A stretch of DNA of 6,988 nt, from NCBI GenBank assembly GCA_023442085.1, contig JAEZMT010000095.1:1-6988 (forward strand), written 5' to 3'. Positions 6,194-6,988 of this stretch are shown here, piece after piece. Positions within the stretch are counted from its first letter, which is position 1, and the number at the start of each line of letters is the position of its first letter. A program made the translations under genes and the position numbers. A model generated the notes under the pieces. It searched no databases. It had not been told where the DNA came from and worked only from the letters and a program-made list of their open reading frames with translations. This DNA is from Pseudomonadota bacterium. Lineage in GTDB: Bacteria > Pseudomonadota > Alphaproteobacteria > Rhizobiales > Xanthobacteraceae.

Positions 6194-6768
6194 GCCTGCG
6201 CGCGCTCCCCATCCGCCTGCGCCGCGTCGCCGCGCTGCTGTCCCTCGCGGTGCTGATCCTGGCGCTGGCGGTGATGGCGGTAACGGGCGTCCGCATAGCC
6301 CTGAACGCCAACGCCAACCGCACCATCGCCGCACTCGCCTCCGGCCGCGATGTTCCGGTGGCGCCCGATGCGCCGGATCGGCTGCTCCTGGCCCGCGCTC
6401 ATTTCCTCATGATCCGCGACCGGCTGGAGGAGGCGCAGCCGCTGGTGGACCGGCTGGCTGCGAGCGGCAGCCCGCTCGCGGTCGCCGGCCTCTACGACCT
6501 TGCCAACGCCCGTCTCGCCGCCGCCGTCTCGCTGCTGCAGAAGACCGAGATCGACCCCGCCGTGCCGCAGGTCCGCCTTGCCAAGGCCGGCTATCGCGCG
6601 GCCCTCGTGCGCGCGCCGGATTTCTGGGACGCCAAATACAATCTCGACATCGCCATGCGCCTCGTGCGCGATTTCCCGCAGATCGAGCAGGAGCAGCAGG
6701 ACGAGGCGCAGGAAACGCCCAAGCGCCTGTGGACCGACCTTCCCGGGCTCCCCAAGGGCCTGCCCTGA
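6190..6768 (+). CDS. mxaK: Methanol dehydrogenase maturation protein MxaK
   Basis: The protein is 192 aa. A basic N-terminus (RLRR 9-12) and one long hydrophobic helix (about 13-37) anchor it in the membrane. The rest (about 45-165) is Ala/Leu-rich and helical with spacing like tetratricopeptide repeats, for example LARAHFLMIRDRLEEAQPLVDRL (67-89) and GYRAALVRAPDFWDAKYNLDIAM (134-156). A Gln/Glu-rich stretch, EQEQQDEAQE (166-175), precedes the end. MxaK is genetically linked to calcium insertion into methanol dehydrogenase together with MxaA and MxaL. The small membrane-bound repeat protein next to vWA genes matches the place of BatC/BatB-type TPR proteins in MoxR-Bat operons (inference). The ATG overlaps the mxaC stop by 4 bases (ATGA), with GGAGGG about 5 bases upstream. 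Confidence 0.9.
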   Translation: MSLRALPIRLRRVAALLSLAVLILALAVMAVTGVRIALNANANRTIAALASGRDVPVAPDAPDRLLLARAHFLMIRDRLEEAQPLVDRLAASGSPLAVAGLYDLANARLAAAVSLLQKTEIDPAVPQVRLAKAGYRAALVRAPDFWDAKYNLDIAMRLVRDFPQIEQEQQDEAQETPKRLWTDLPGLPKGLP

Positions 6769-6988
6769 TGTGGCCGAACCTGCGCACCCTCGCCCTCGCA
6801 GCAACCTGCCTGCTGGCCCTTGCGGCCACCATCGCGCCGCGCCTTTCCACGACGACAGACGCTTACCGGCTGCTGGCGGTCGTGGACATCACCGGCTCCA
6901 TGAACGTGCGGGACTACAGCTTCGATGGTCGCCCGTCGTCGCGGCTCGACACGGTGAAGCGCACCCTCGGCGCACTCGCGGCCCGGCT
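6768..6988 (+). CDS. mxaL: Membrane vWA protein MxaL, N-terminal part (cut by window end)
   Basis: The first 73 codons are present; the reading frame is open at the window edge. The start ATG shares its A with the mxaK stop (TGATG), with AAGGG (6754-6758) 9 bases upstream. Residues 1-25 form a signal or anchor segment (MWPNLRTLALAATCLLALAA). A vWA domain then begins, RLLAVVDITGSMNVRDY (34-50), with Asp40, Thr42 and Ser44 as a DxTxS variant of the MIDAS. MxaL is required with MxaA and MxaK for calcium loading of methanol dehydrogenase in model methylotrophs, which is known for the family and not visible here. In related clusters mxaD usually follows, which would lie beyond the window. Confidence 0.93.
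   Translation, partial: MWPNLRTLALAATCLLALAATIAPRLSTTTDAYRLLAVVDITGSMNVRDYSFDGRPSSRLDTVKRTLGALAAR

Noticed and set aside
1..6988. Mobile elements, CRISPR arrays, tRNA or rRNA genes
   Set aside because: I looked for long direct or inverted repeats, transposase motifs, repeat-spacer patterns and tRNA-like arms, and saw none. The window is filled by the mxa cluster.

Overview
This window holds most of a methanol dehydrogenase (mxa) gene cluster of a high-GC (roughly 70 %) methylotrophic alphaproteobacterium. All genes are on the + strand. The order mxaF-J-G-I-R-S-A-C-K-L is the classic one known from Methylorubrum/Methylobacterium. The very high GC and the protein sequences suit a Rhizobiales methylotroph, perhaps of the Xanthobacter/Ancylobacter type. 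The genus is a guess from composition; the order-level call is firmer.

Layout. Positions 1-44 are the last codons of mxaF, the large subunit of PQQ-dependent methanol dehydrogenase. A strong intrinsic terminator-like hairpin follows (65-103). Next come mxaJ (periplasmic accessory binding protein), mxaG (cytochrome cL, the electron acceptor) and mxaI (small subunit of the dehydrogenase). A gap of about 180 bases then contains a second hairpin with a 10-bp perfect stem and a T-rich tail (2209-2270). After it comes a tightly packed accessory block: mxaR (MoxR-type AAA+ ATPase), mxaS (DUF58/vWA-like), mxaA (exported and membrane-anchored, BatD-like), mxaC (membrane vWA protein), mxaK (membrane-anchored helical-repeat protein) and mxaL (membrane vWA protein, cut by the window end). 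These genes overlap by one to a few bases at most junctions.

How they work together. MxaF and MxaI form the periplasmic enzyme that oxidises methanol to formaldehyde. MxaG takes the electrons, and MxaJ assists the enzyme in the periplasm. In model methylotrophs, genes of the R-S-A-C-K-L block are needed to make active calcium-loaded enzyme. The sequence shows a MoxR ATPase beside three proteins with metal-ion-dependent adhesion site (MIDAS) motifs, an arrangement resembling MoxR-Bat operons.

This is a known system and I see no undescribed one. The most useful observations are the two terminator-like hairpins that split the cluster into expression tiers, the Asn in place of the usual Walker B Asp in MxaR, the paired candidate haem-ligand methionines in MxaG, and an ambiguous mxaA start.
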